64,000 bases of DNA from Butyrivibrio sp. (GTDB lineage: Bacteria; Bacillota; Clostridia; Lachnospirales; Lachnospiraceae): positions 116,670 to 180,669 of the forward strand of contig SVFZ01000052.1 in the NCBI GenBank assembly GCA_015056585.1. Reading direction: 5' to 3'. The notes under the pieces were generated by a model. That model was not told where the DNA came from, did no database searches, and saw nothing but the letters and a program-made list of their open reading frames with translations. The position numbers were made by a program, and so were the translations under genes. Numbering within the stretch: position 1 is the first letter of the stretch; each line of letters begins with the position of its first letter. Positions 35,068 through 44,583 of this stretch are shown here, in pieces.

Positions 35068-36330
35068 TCAGTCCACAAGTACAGGATTCTCGTCAACAAC
35101 CCATGGAAGGCCAAACTCATTCAGCATTTCCATGTATGGATCCGGGTCAAACTCATCTGTTGTGTAAACGCCCGGCTTCTTCCACTGTCCACTTAATACA
35201 AGTGCTGTTCCAATCATAGCAGGAACACCTGTTGTGTAGCTGATTGCCTGGCTTCCAAGCTCCTTGTAGCACTCCTGGTGATCGCAGACATTATAAATGT
35301 AGAGAGTCTTCTCCTTGCCGTCCTTTACTCCGGTAAAGATACATCCGATGTTTGTCTTACCCACGGTTCTTGGGCCAAGGCTTGCAGGATCAGGTAAAAG
35401 AGCTTTAAGGAACTGGATAGGCACAATCTCTTTTCCCTCAAAGTTAATAGGACTTGTTGAAAGCATTCCAACATCCTCAAGGCATCTCATATGATCAAGA
35501 TAGCTCTGTCCAAAAGTCATGAAGAAACGAATCCTCTTGATCTCAGGGAAGTTTCTTCCAAGAGCCTCAATCTCCTCATGATGAAGGAGGTACATATCCT
35601 TCTGTCCGACCTTGTCAAAGTCATATACTCTCTTGATCTCCATAGGCTTTGTCTCAACCCAGTGTCCATCTTCCCAGTAAGAACCGTTTGCGCTTACTTC
35701 TCTAAGGTTTATCTCAGGATTGAAGTTAGTAGCAAAGGCATAACCGTGGTCGCCGCCGTTGCAGTCGAGAATATCAACTGTGTGGATCTCGTCAAAATAG
35801 TGCTTTTTTGCATAAGCTACAAATACACTTGTTACACCCGGGTCAAAACCTGTTCCGAGAAGGCCGGTGATTCCTGCTTCCTTGAACTTATCCATGTAAG
35901 CCCACTGATAGCTGTAATCAAAGTATGCTGTAAAGCCCTTTTCTTTGCATCTCTTCTCATATGCAGCGCGCCAAACCGGCTCATCAGTATCCTCAGGCTC
36001 ATAGTTTGCAGTATCAATATAATCAACCTTGCACTCAAGGCAGGCATCCATAATAGTCAGATCCTGATAAGGAAGTGCCACATTAAGCACTGCATCAGGC
36101 TGATACTCCTTTATAAGCTTAACAAGATCCTTGACATCATCGGCATTGACAGTTGCTGTTGTGATCTTTACTGTAGTTCCCTGCTTCTCAAGCTTTTCTT
36201 TAAGTGCATCACACTTTGAAACTGTTCTGCTGGCAAGGCACATCTCAGTAAATACCTTATTATTCTGTGCACACTTCTGAATTGCAACCTGTGCAACACC
36301 ACCACAACCAATAACCAGTAATCTTCCCAT
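35068..36330 (-). CDS. Carboxyspermidine dehydrogenase (saccharopine dehydrogenase-like)
   Basis: 420 residues of the Lys1/saccharopine dehydrogenase-like family. N-terminal Rossmann NADPH site LLVIGCGGVAQVAIQKC; ALPYQDLTIMDACLE, DTANYEP and GTGFDPGVTSVF are typical of carboxynorspermidine synthases. It condenses putrescine with aspartate semialdehyde and reduces the product to carboxyspermidine, the substrate of NspC. GGAGAA precedes the ATG. A 115-base hairpin lies in its leader. Its natural partner nspC is 1.56 kb downstream, beyond the insert. Confidence 0.93.
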   Translation of the reverse strand: MGRLLVIGCGGVAQVAIQKCAQNNKVFTEMCLASRTVSKCDALKEKLEKQGTTVKITTATVNADDVKDLVKLIKEYQPDAVLNVALPYQDLTIMDACLECKVDYIDTANYEPEDTDEPVWRAAYEKRCKEKGFTAYFDYSYQWAYMDKFKEAGITGLLGTGFDPGVTSVFVAYAKKHYFDEIHTVDILDCNGGDHGYAFATNFNPEINLREVSANGSYWEDGHWVETKPMEIKRVYDFDKVGQKDMYLLHHEEIEALGRNFPEIKRIRFFMTFGQSYLDHMRCLEDVGMLSTSPINFEGKEIVPIQFLKALLPDPASLGPRTVGKTNIGCIFTGVKDGKEKTLYIYNVCDHQECYKELGSQAISYTTGVPAMIGTALVLSGQWKKPGVYTTDEFDPDPYMEMLNEFGLPWVVDENPVLVD

Positions 36331-36351
36331 AATAAATTCTCCTTTACCCTA

Positions 36352-36466
36352 TGGGCAAGAATATTCGCCGTTGCTCATGGATCTGAGAATTCCGAAAAGC
36401 CAAATCATTAGATTTGTCTTTTCTCCATAGATCCAAAATCGCTCCTTGCGAATATTTCTTTGCCCA
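36352..36466 (-). other. Long nested hairpin in the leader of the carboxyspermidine dehydrogenase gene
   Basis: Outer arms TGGGCAAGAATATTCGC (36352-36368) and the complementary 36448-36466 pair with two single-base bulges. An inner hairpin GAAAAG..AAATC-ATTA-GATTT..CTTTTC spans 36394-36423. GGATC/GATCC words pair between. No T-tract follows, so it is not a simple terminator; a leader RNA structure or a small palindromic repeat is possible. Confidence 0.7.
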
Positions 36467-36536
36467 AAAATATATGTATACTTATTTTTCGTTCATTTTT
36501 ATGTTAGTAAGCTTAACCCACTTATCAAACAACCAC

Positions 36537-37409
36537 TCACCTGGACATATCCTCTTCTTCCTGGAGGAGGTCTTCTACGTATTTTGGCAACATGAAGGCT
36601 CCCTTGTGTAGGTGGGTTGTGTAATACCAGGTCTTGATGCCTCTCTCGTCCCATCTGTCAGGATTGAAGTCCTTCAGCGGATGATACTTCTTGCTGGCAA
36701 ATCCAAAGAGCCAGTAGCCGGCAGGACAGGTAGGAATGTGAGCCTGATAAACCCTGTTAACGGGGAATACTCTGTAGGCCTTCCTATGCATTGCTCTGCA
36801 GCTTTCCTCATCTTCGTCATAGAACGGGCTGCCATGCTGGTAAACCATTATTCCATCATCATGAAGTGCCTTGTAGCAACTGCCGTAGAACTCCTTTGTA
36901 AAAAGACCTGCTTCATGCCCTAAAGGCTCTGTGGCATCATTTATGATAAGGTCGTACATGTCCTCACATTTGCGCAGATACTTAAGTCCGTCCTGATAGT
37001 AGATATGAACTCTGTCATCCTCAAGCCCAACTGCATTGTCAGGGAAATACTGCTTGCATACATCAAAGAACATGCTGTCCGGTTCAACCACATCTATTAC
37101 CTTGATCTCATCGTAGTGAGAAAGCTCTCTGGCCACGCCGCCGTCTCCGCCACCAAGTACAAGCACTCGCTGAACCTTTGGATGTACAGCCATTGGCACA
37201 TGAACAATCATCTCGTCATAGGTAAACTCATCCTTCTCTGAAAAAATGATATTACCGTCTGAAGTCAAAAATTTACCAAACTCCGGTGAATCAAAGACAT
37301 CAATCCTTTGGAATTCACTTGTACCGGAGTATAACTGTTTACTGATACGGATACTGATCTTAACATTGCTCGTATGCATATCACTAAACCAATAATCCAT
37401 CTCTGCCAT
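36537..37409 (-). CDS. speE: Spermidine synthase (polyamine aminopropyltransferase)
   Basis: 290 residues from the ATG at 37409, which has AAGGAGA 5 bases ahead; the upstream open frame to 37466 overlaps the speA end and lacks a ribosome binding site. Hallmarks: VLVLGGGDGGVARELSHYDEIKVIDVVEPD, and IINDATEP with the catalytic aspartate. It transfers an aminopropyl group from decarboxylated S-adenosylmethionine to putrescine. No S-adenosylmethionine decarboxylase (speD) is in the window, though the alternative carboxyspermidine route is. Follows speA by 53 bases. Confidence 0.95.
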   Translation of the reverse strand: MAEMDYWFSDMHTSNVKISIRISKQLYSGTSEFQRIDVFDSPEFGKFLTSDGNIIFSEKDEFTYDEMIVHVPMAVHPKVQRVLVLGGGDGGVARELSHYDEIKVIDVVEPDSMFFDVCKQYFPDNAVGLEDDRVHIYYQDGLKYLRKCEDMYDLIINDATEPLGHEAGLFTKEFYGSCYKALHDDGIMVYQHGSPFYDEDEESCRAMHRKAYRVFPVNRVYQAHIPTCPAGYWLFGFASKKYHPLKDFNPDRWDERGIKTWYYTTHLHKGAFMLPKYVEDLLQEEEDMSR

Positions 37410-37462
37410 ATTTGTCTCCTTGTATAGGACGCTACTATGTGTCCGTTGTATTATCCCATCCA

Positions 37463-38911
37463 TCACTTGAGGACGAAGAGTTCGGAGATATCTTCACTCT
37501 CAGGTCCCTGCATTGAACAGCCTTTCTCCATGGCTGTTTTTATGTAATCAAGAATCTCTTCGGTGATGACTTCACCCGGAGAAAGGATCGGGATTCCCGG
37601 AGGATAGCACATTACAGACTCAGCACTGATCCTGCCGACGGTCTGATCGATAGGAAGTGACTCTTTTTCCGCATAAAAAGCTTCCTGAGGTGTAGCCTTC
37701 ACTATAGGTGTTATATATTCAGCTGAAAAGAAAGTCTGCTCGGGCTTGGCGTATAGTCTTCTTATATCAGCAAGAGCTCCTGCCAGTCTCTCAATATCCT
37801 GAAGTCTGTCACCAATGGAAATATAAGCCATTACATTAGACAGATCTCCAAATTCCATCTGAATATCATATTCATCCCGAAGAAGATCGTAAACTTCAAT
37901 ACCCGTCAGACCTATCCTTCTGGTATTAACTACAAGCTTGGTCTCATCAAAATCGTAGATGCTTCCGCCGTTTTTAAGTTCGTTCCCGTATGCGTAGTAA
38001 CCACCGATATCATTTATCTCTTCCCTGGCGTACTGCGCCATCTTGGTAACCTTCTCAAAGCTTGACGCACCGTTAAGAGCAAGGTTTCTGCGGGAGATAT
38101 CAAGACTTCCCAAAAGAAGGTAACTTGCGCTGGTGGTCTGAGTAAGGTTAACAATCCTGCTGATGTAGCCTATGTTTGCATCCGGTCCGCAAAGCAAAAT
38201 TGAACTCTGGGTAAGGCTTCCTCCCGACTTGTGCATACTGATTGCAGCCATATCCGCTCCTGCAGCCATAGCATTTAGAGGAAGATTCGGTCCAAAGTAA
38301 AGGTGTGTACCATGAGCCTCATCAACAAGAGCTTTCATTCCGTTTGCGTGGGCAAGATCAACTATCGCCTTAAGGTTTGAACAGATTCCATAGTAGGAAG
38401 GATTATTGATAAGAATTGCCTTGGCATCAGGATTTGCTTTTACCGCCTTCTCAACGTCGGCAATCTCCATTCCAAGAGGGATTCCCAGATTTGTGTCCAC
38501 CTTTGGGTCGATATAAACAGGAACTGCACCGCATAAAATAAGTGCATTGATGGCACTTTTATGGACATTCCTTGGCATAATGATCTTCTCTCCCATTTTA
38601 ACATGAGATAAGACCATTGCCTGTACAGCACTTGTAGTACCGTTTACCATCATAAATGCATGAGCCGCGCCAAAAGCATCGGCCATAAGCTCCTCTGCAT
38701 CCTTTATAACCGAAACGGGATGACAGAGGTTGTCCAGCGGCTTCATTGAATTAACATCAATTCCAACACATCTGTCTCCAAGAAAGCTTACAAGTTCAGC
38801 GTTTCCTCTGCCTCTTTTGTGTCCCGGCACGTCAAAAGGTACAACTCTCTGTTTTCTAAACCTCTCCAGAGCCTCATAAACCGGCGCTCGTCTCTGTCTA
38901 TTAAGATCCAA
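37463..38911 (-). CDS. speA: Orn/Lys/Arg decarboxylase, probably arginine decarboxylase
   Basis: 482 residues, the short form of fold-I Orn/Lys/Arg decarboxylases. The N-terminal VPFDVPGHKRGRG, the PLP lysine in AAISMHKSGGSLTQSS, LVDEAHGTHLYFGP and the C-terminal CYPPGIPILSPGE are all family blocks. Sequence alone does not fix the substrate. Arginine is favoured because agmatine deiminase and N-carbamoylputrescine amidase are in the same cluster. It produces agmatine, the cluster's first intermediate. GGAGGATAAATT... precedes the start. A structured leader with a 12-bp palindrome lies upstream. Confidence 0.92.
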   Translation of the reverse strand: MDLNRQRRAPVYEALERFRKQRVVPFDVPGHKRGRGNAELVSFLGDRCVGIDVNSMKPLDNLCHPVSVIKDAEELMADAFGAAHAFMMVNGTTSAVQAMVLSHVKMGEKIIMPRNVHKSAINALILCGAVPVYIDPKVDTNLGIPLGMEIADVEKAVKANPDAKAILINNPSYYGICSNLKAIVDLAHANGMKALVDEAHGTHLYFGPNLPLNAMAAGADMAAISMHKSGGSLTQSSILLCGPDANIGYISRIVNLTQTTSASYLLLGSLDISRRNLALNGASSFEKVTKMAQYAREEINDIGGYYAYGNELKNGGSIYDFDETKLVVNTRRIGLTGIEVYDLLRDEYDIQMEFGDLSNVMAYISIGDRLQDIERLAGALADIRRLYAKPEQTFFSAEYITPIVKATPQEAFYAEKESLPIDQTVGRISAESVMCYPPGIPILSPGEVITEEILDYIKTAMEKGCSMQGPESEDISELFVLK

Positions 38912-38982
38912 CTAATTTATCCTCCAACATCCGAGAAATATCAATATCATACGGAACATTCAAAATTATTTATAACGTAACG

Positions 38983-39021
38983 AAAGGAGTGGCACGCCTG
39001 TACAGGCATACTACCCCCTTT
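38983..39021 (-). promoter_or_regulatory. Structured leader with perfect 12-bp palindrome upstream of speA
   Basis: GCCTGTACAGGC (38996-39007) sits inside a longer imperfect stem, AAAGGAGTGG (38983-38992) with CTACCCCCTTT (39011-39021), about 75 bases before the speA start. It could be an operator or an RNA leader hairpin. The rest of 38912-39164 is AT-rich; TTGTCA at about 39096 with AT-rich sequence downstream may be the promoter. Confidence 0.4.
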
Positions 39022-39164
39022 AGTATCTAATTCACAGTACTGTAATAATACTATAAATTTACATTTTATTAAAGCATATTTTATACGACTGACAATTTAT
39101 TTATTTTTTACATAATAAAATCACGTAATATGGTAAACTTTTGATTTGCACTCTCATCGAGCTT

Positions 39165-41579
39165 TTAGCATATTACTTCATTTAAAGCACTCTTTAAATT
39201 CTCTGATATATCGGCGCTTTGAATCCACCCTGCAAAAGATTCTCTGTCAAGAGTCATTAGTTTCCCATAGACCATATCTTTGTCTGTGGACCTGATCCAT
39301 GCTCTGTCGAGGATTTTAAAGACAAGCTTTTTGTAATCGTTATCAAGAAGTTCCACGTTTTCAAGTCGTACTAAAGCCCCCTGTCCTACGCTGTAAAGAA
39401 GGATTCTGACTTTGGTAGAATAACCGGTATCTTCACACTCGGATACTGTCTTACTGCCGTTAACCTCTAAAGTTGCTGTCATAGCCCTTATTCCGAAAAA
39501 TTCCAGTTCACAGCTGCGTTTTTCAGGGATCAGCGATAAATCTCCCTTCGAAGGCTCTATTAAAAATGTGGTCGTACCAGCCTCTTTATCATAGCTTGTG
39601 GAAAACTTTGTTGTGACAAAAGCACCGCTTTCATAGTTCATGCTGATACCGTCGTCCTCATAAAGAGTGTAATCTCCGTCTGCGCCTCCGCCTATAAGAA
39701 TTCTCAGATCCTCCGGGTTTTTTGTGTCATTTAATTTATTGTTTAATTTTGCCAGAGGCACAATCCCGCCTTCCGGAATCAGCACAGGAATCTCCGAAAG
39801 ACTCCTGTACAGCTTCTTTATGCCGCTTCCTTCATAAATGGTTCCGTTAAAGATGTCATACCATCTTCCTTCAGGAATAAAGCATCTTGAGCATCCAAGA
39901 CGCAGTTTTTCATCATCAGGACATGTCACAGGACTTACGATGAGTTTTTCTCCAAAGCCATACTGGTTTGGTACTTCGTAGGCCTCCTCACAGTCTCCGT
40001 AGTCATAGTACATAGGTCTTACCAAAGGTTTTGACTCGGAGTAAGATCTGTAATTTTCTGAATACAGATATGGGATAAGCTCATGCCTTAGTCTCATGAA
40101 TTTCTTTACAATGCTCCTATAGGGCTCTTCCAGAGACCATGGCTCTTTGTTAAAGAAAGGACTACTGCTGCTGTGAATCCTCATGACAGGAGAAAAAACT
40201 CCGTACTCGATCCACCTTATAAGGCGGTCCAGGTTCTTATCTCCCAGCATATGTCCGCCTATATCATGGCTCCACATCCCATACCCGATATTGCTGGCGG
40301 TGCTTGTAAAAAATGGCTGAAAATCCAAAGATTTCCAGGTGGAATGAGTATCTCCGGAAAATCCCACAGGATATCTGTGGCTTCCGACACCTGCATAGCG
40401 GGAAAAAATCATTGGTCGAAGATTTCTCTTTTTCTGATCCTCATAGTGATAGTGATTTAAAAGAAGCAGTGGATCCACATCTCCCGGTTTTTTCCCGGTT
40501 CCCTGTTGCCAGTCAATCCACCAAAAATCGACTCCGTCTTTCTCGTAAGGGTGCATCACTGTTTCAAAATAGGCATCCCTGAATCTCTTATCGCCAAAGT
40601 CGAATTCAAAATTTTTCCCACTATTTGTGAAATCAATTTCTTTCCCATCTCTTCTGTTTTTTACTTCATTCTCAGATTTTTCCGATATTTCAGAATTTGA
40701 AGATTCCGGTTCTTTATCATAATAAGCCCTTGCAAATTCCTCATACATGTCTTCAAAAGGCCTTATTCCATCCGCAGGATGAAGGTTTAGAGTAACTTTC
40801 AGGTTACTGTCGTGGAGTCTTTTAAGAAACCTCTTGTAATCCGGGAAAAGATCTTTATTCCAGGAATACCCTGTCCATCCTGAGCCATACTTTGGATCAA
40901 CCTCAGTGATATGCCAGTCCATATCAATAACTGCAACGGAAATAGGAATATCCTCTTTCGCAAAGTTTTTTACTACATCCATGTAGGATTCTTCCGTGTA
41001 TCTGTAATATCTGCTCCACCAGTTGCCAAGAGCATACCTTGGGATCATCGGCATCTTTCCGCTTAATCTGCAAAAATCAGAAAGCCCTGCGTAGTAGTCT
41101 TTTCCATATCCGAAAAAATATATGTCAACAGCATCGCTATTTCTTTTGACATATTCTTCCCCATCAAATACCGGCGAACTGCTGTCATTGATAACAGCAT
41201 ATCCTTTGCAGCCAAAAATACCCTTTTCAAGCTTTACTCTACCATCAGCATCATCAAGGGTCCTTGCTGTGCCGCCAAGATTTGAAAAGTCATCATAGGC
41301 TTCACCAAAGTTCCAGACAGTTCCCGTTTCTTTAAGCTCTATCAAAAGCCCGCATGAACTGAACTGCTTTTTGTCGTATGAAAGCCTTAAATATTTAGTC
41401 TCGGCAGTCAGATTTCCCTCTTCATCGTTTACTTTTATTTCCGGATCGTCGTCAAAACTTCTGTTAATGACAGCAAAGCTTGGTCTGTCTTCAAATGTGC
41501 CTTCCTCACTGTATTCAAGTCTTATAAGCCTGTCCGTCAGAATTGTTATTCTGTATTTATCTCCGGTCAATCTCATCAT
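39165..41579 (-). CDS. Glycoside hydrolase family 31 alpha-glucosidase-type enzyme
   Basis: 804 residues. N-terminal beta-sandwich (about 1-175), a (beta/alpha)8 barrel and C-terminal beta domains. The catalytic nucleophile is the Asp in DFWWIDWQQG and the acid/base the Asp in FSGDTHSTW; RYALGNWWSRYYRY, IDMDWHIT and WSHDIGGHMLG are GH31 blocks. It hydrolyses alpha-linked glucosides or xylosides; the maltodextrin operon favours alpha-glucosidase. Cytoplasmic (no signal peptide). Its start overlaps the GH13 stop (ATGA), so the two are translationally coupled. A Glu/Ser/Asn-rich insertion interrupts the barrel around residue 290-310. Confidence 0.92.
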   Translation of the reverse strand: MMRLTGDKYRITILTDRLIRLEYSEEGTFEDRPSFAVINRSFDDDPEIKVNDEEGNLTAETKYLRLSYDKKQFSSCGLLIELKETGTVWNFGEAYDDFSNLGGTARTLDDADGRVKLEKGIFGCKGYAVINDSSSPVFDGEEYVKRNSDAVDIYFFGYGKDYYAGLSDFCRLSGKMPMIPRYALGNWWSRYYRYTEESYMDVVKNFAKEDIPISVAVIDMDWHITEVDPKYGSGWTGYSWNKDLFPDYKRFLKRLHDSNLKVTLNLHPADGIRPFEDMYEEFARAYYDKEPESSNSEISEKSENEVKNRRDGKEIDFTNSGKNFEFDFGDKRFRDAYFETVMHPYEKDGVDFWWIDWQQGTGKKPGDVDPLLLLNHYHYEDQKKRNLRPMIFSRYAGVGSHRYPVGFSGDTHSTWKSLDFQPFFTSTASNIGYGMWSHDIGGHMLGDKNLDRLIRWIEYGVFSPVMRIHSSSSPFFNKEPWSLEEPYRSIVKKFMRLRHELIPYLYSENYRSYSESKPLVRPMYYDYGDCEEAYEVPNQYGFGEKLIVSPVTCPDDEKLRLGCSRCFIPEGRWYDIFNGTIYEGSGIKKLYRSLSEIPVLIPEGGIVPLAKLNNKLNDTKNPEDLRILIGGGADGDYTLYEDDGISMNYESGAFVTTKFSTSYDKEAGTTTFLIEPSKGDLSLIPEKRSCELEFFGIRAMTATLEVNGSKTVSECEDTGYSTKVRILLYSVGQGALVRLENVELLDNDYKKLVFKILDRAWIRSTDKDMVYGKLMTLDRESFAGWIQSADISENLKSALNEVIC

Positions 41580-43315
41580 CGCGCCCTCAGTTTCATGATA
41601 AATGAACTTCTTGCAGGTACTAAAAGCTCATATTCTCCGTCATCCAAAATCTTTCCTTCGAAAGAAGTTCCAAATTCGTCTGTATTTTTATAAGGCCCCA
41701 GTGCCCCTACATTTTTTACAGGCAGATGAATGATCATATCTTCATCTTCCATAGAGATCACGCCCAGATAAATGTTATCGCCAAAAAATCTCGAAACGGC
41801 AAGAATATTCCCCTTCGCAAAAAGAACCTTTCTTCCACCTTCCGAAAAAGCTCTCTCATTTCGGCGAAGTTCATTAAGCTTCTGATAAACCTTAAAGTTT
41901 ACGCGCTCTTTTCTCTCACTTTCTTCATCCCAGGGCATCTTAAATCTGAAGCCGCTGTCATGATGGGTATATCCGTCTATATCAAGCTCATCACCGTAAT
42001 AAATACATGGAATTCCGGTCCATAAAAACTGAAGCTTGGCCATACTCTGCCATGTAGCCTCATCAATTTCCGGATTATTATGAGCTCTTGATACATCGTG
42101 GGAGTCAAACAGATTCATGCTGCAGTCTGCAATTACCTGAGGCAGGCGGCTGTAAAACTCATCTGTCCTTTTTACTACATCCTCCGCGGTCATTTTATAT
42201 GGAATTTTCTTTAAAGTATCATTTCTTTCAAGGAAAAGATCCGGCAGCCCTGCGAACTGTCTGATTATCCTGCCAAAGCCAAAATAGTTCATGGAAGAAT
42301 TCCAAAGATTCCCCTGCAAGAACTCAGTGCAGTCTCCCCAGTGCTCGCCTATGATCATTGCATCTTTTTTCTCTTCTCTGATGGCATCACAAAGTTCTTT
42401 CCACAGTTCGTCAGCGAGCTGCACATCATCATTTCTGCCCCAGACATCTGCAACGTCAAAGCGCCATCCGTCAATATTGTAAGGATCTCTCAGCCACTTT
42501 CTGATAACAGAGTCTTTTCCCTTATATATAAGGTGCCTAACCTCTTCATTTCTGTAATCCAGAACAGGAAGTCCCTTAAAGCCTGCCCAGCCCTTTATGG
42601 AGCCGTCACTTTCTTTCACATAAAACTCCGGATGTTCCTTTACCCAGCTGTATTCCAGCCCCGTATGATTTATGGAAATATCGAGAATAAGCCTTATTCC
42701 GTTTTCATGAAGAGCCATTGACAGCTCTTTTAGCGCCTCATCGCCGCCAAGACTCTCATCAACGTGAAAATAGTCAGCACAGTCATACTTGTGCTCACTG
42801 GGAGCTGTAAAGATTGGGTTTAAATAGACAGCTGTGATTCCCAGTTCCTTGAGATATGGTATTTTTTCAACAACTCCATGCAGAGAGTGGTCCTTAAAGC
42901 TTGTAGGAAAAATCTGATAATACACTGCCCCCTTTACCCAATCCGGTTGTACATAATAAGACAGCAGTGTGAAATTATGCGCCTCATCCGGGACATATGT
43001 GGTTATCCCGGCCTGTGTATAGAAATAGATAACATCCTTGCAGGCAATCACAAAATAATAAGATAGCCTTGGCTCATTCATTTCTGTCGTAGCGCAATAG
43101 TAATCAAGGCCAAAGATGCTCTTTTCTTTTTCCATTTCTATGTACTCTTCAGCGCCATTTCTGATACGTCTTACAAAGATTTTTTCTATAGGAGAATCAT
43201 TTAAAAGCCTTAAAGAAATTCTGACTTTTTCTCCGATTGCCGGGGTCTTAGAGCTTACAAAATTCAATGTCCCGTCGCTATAAATACTATCCAGCCAATT
43301 ATTCATTATCATCAT
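41576..43315 (-). CDS. GH13 alpha-glycosidase (neopullulanase/cyclomaltodextrinase type, subfamily 20-like)
   Basis: 579 residues. An N-terminal CBM34-like beta domain (about 1-125) precedes the GH13 barrel. Conserved regions: LDISINHTG, GWRFDVADVWG (nucleophile Asp), MIIGEHWGD (acid Glu) and LFDSHDVSR (third Asp). It cleaves maltodextrins or cyclodextrins in the cytoplasm; no signal peptide. ATG at 43315 overlaps the malG stop; the ATG at 43306 has better spacing from AAAGG and may be the true start. Coupled upstream to malG and downstream to the GH31 gene. Confidence 0.94.
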   Translation of the reverse strand: MMIMNNWLDSIYSDGTLNFVSSKTPAIGEKVRISLRLLNDSPIEKIFVRRIRNGAEEYIEMEKEKSIFGLDYYCATTEMNEPRLSYYFVIACKDVIYFYTQAGITTYVPDEAHNFTLLSYYVQPDWVKGAVYYQIFPTSFKDHSLHGVVEKIPYLKELGITAVYLNPIFTAPSEHKYDCADYFHVDESLGGDEALKELSMALHENGIRLILDISINHTGLEYSWVKEHPEFYVKESDGSIKGWAGFKGLPVLDYRNEEVRHLIYKGKDSVIRKWLRDPYNIDGWRFDVADVWGRNDDVQLADELWKELCDAIREEKKDAMIIGEHWGDCTEFLQGNLWNSSMNYFGFGRIIRQFAGLPDLFLERNDTLKKIPYKMTAEDVVKRTDEFYSRLPQVIADCSMNLFDSHDVSRAHNNPEIDEATWQSMAKLQFLWTGIPCIYYGDELDIDGYTHHDSGFRFKMPWDEESERKERVNFKVYQKLNELRRNERAFSEGGRKVLFAKGNILAVSRFFGDNIYLGVISMEDEDMIIHLPVKNVGALGPYKNTDEFGTSFEGKILDDGEYELLVPARSSFIMKLRAR

Positions 43316-44583
43316 CCTTTAACTGAACCTGAAAGGCCCTCTACATAAAATCTCTGAAGCCATACAAACAGAATTACAATCGGAAGTGCAACGATCAAAG
43401 CGCCTGCTGCAAACTGTGTATAGTAGGTATCAATCCTCTTAAAGTCTGTAAGCCAGTAAAGACCTACTGCAACAGTGTATGAACTCTGCTTGTCACCAAA
43501 GAGCATACTTGGGAAAATATAATCTGACCAGGCGCCAAGGAAACTGCCCAGTACCGTGTATACGATAATTGACTTGGAAAGCGGAAGTGTTACATGCAAA
43601 AAGATCTGCAGTCTTGATGCACCGTCTATGATAGCCGCTTCGTCAATGGCCTTCGGAATTGTGTCAAAAAAGCCTTTGCTGACATGATATCCCATGGCTG
43701 CACCTGCTGCTCCCACAACAATAAGCGCCATCAAAGACTGGTTAAGTCCGATACCCTTAAGGATGTTGTAAACAGCAATAAGTGACATAAAGCCGGGAAA
43801 CAGTCCAATTATCATAAGGATGTTCATGAAGCCCTTACGTCCTGCGAATCTGGTTCTGCTCAGGACGTAAGAAGTCATGAGGATGATAAGTGTATTTAAC
43901 ACGCAGCTGCAGGCAGCTACAATAAGCGTATTGAACCACCATTTTGCAAATGGCAGAACGTTGTTATTGGTAAAAAGATTTATGAAATTATCAAAGGTAA
44001 ATCCCTTAGGGATAAAGTAGCCAACGTAGTATCCCTGCTCTGCCCTGAAGGCTGTAAGCACGATCCATAGGATTGGGAAAAGCCAGATAACACCAAGGAT
44101 AGTAAGTGCAATATATCCTACATTTGTCTTTGTAACATTCATCACCAGCACAAGTCCGACAAATGATGCAATAAATAATATCCAATAGCCAAAAGAAAGA
44201 TCCTTATTAAGGAAATTATCAAAAAGCCCTGAAGCCTTACACATCGTTCTTGTTGAGAACATCAAAAGCCCTGAAAAGAGAGTTGACAGAGACTGCACTA
44301 CCTGCCAGCATCTAAGCATTTTGACGCTCGTTATAAAAACTGAGGTTACAGCAAGGATTGCAGCACTTACTGTAAATAACACTGCCCCTGTTACAAATAT
44401 GTAAGATGGTGAAAAAACTTCTTTTCCCAAAAGAATAAGTGCTGTGTTTACTGCGGATTTCTTTTCTCCCCCAAGATCAACATACGGAAGGAAAAGAGCT
44501 ATGAAAGCCAGGACAGAAGCCAAAACTGCCTTTAAGTGATTCTTTAAATTAAGTCCGATGACTGTTTTATGTAAATTACCCAT
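43312..44583 (-). CDS. malG: Maltodextrin ABC transporter permease, MalG type
   Basis: 423 residues, longer than usual. Residues 1-165 hold about four extra hydrophobic segments (AVLASVLAFIALFLPYV and following), then the standard six-helix MalG core, with EAA loop DEAAIIDGASRLQIFLHVTLPLS and the family ending RFYVEGLSGSVKG. It overlaps malF by one base and GH13 by four. Works with MalF, MalE and an ATPase not encoded here. The N-terminal extension is unusual for Escherichia-type MalG but, to my recollection, seen in clostridial relatives. Confidence 0.92.
   Translation of the reverse strand: MGNLHKTVIGLNLKNHLKAVLASVLAFIALFLPYVDLGGEKKSAVNTALILLGKEVFSPSYIFVTGAVLFTVSAAILAVTSVFITSVKMLRCWQVVQSLSTLFSGLLMFSTRTMCKASGLFDNFLNKDLSFGYWILFIASFVGLVLVMNVTKTNVGYIALTILGVIWLFPILWIVLTAFRAEQGYYVGYFIPKGFTFDNFINLFTNNNVLPFAKWWFNTLIVAACSCVLNTLIILMTSYVLSRTRFAGRKGFMNILMIIGLFPGFMSLIAVYNILKGIGLNQSLMALIVVGAAGAAMGYHVSKGFFDTIPKAIDEAAIIDGASRLQIFLHVTLPLSKSIIVYTVLGSFLGAWSDYIFPSMLFGDKQSSYTVAVGLYWLTDFKRIDTYYTQFAAGALIVALPIVILFVWLQRFYVEGLSGSVKG

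Noticed and set aside
35491..36219. A 242-codon open frame antisense to the carboxyspermidine dehydrogenase gene
   Set aside because: It mirrors the coding frame of a clear enzyme gene, has no ribosome binding site, and its composition is that of a complementary-strand shadow.
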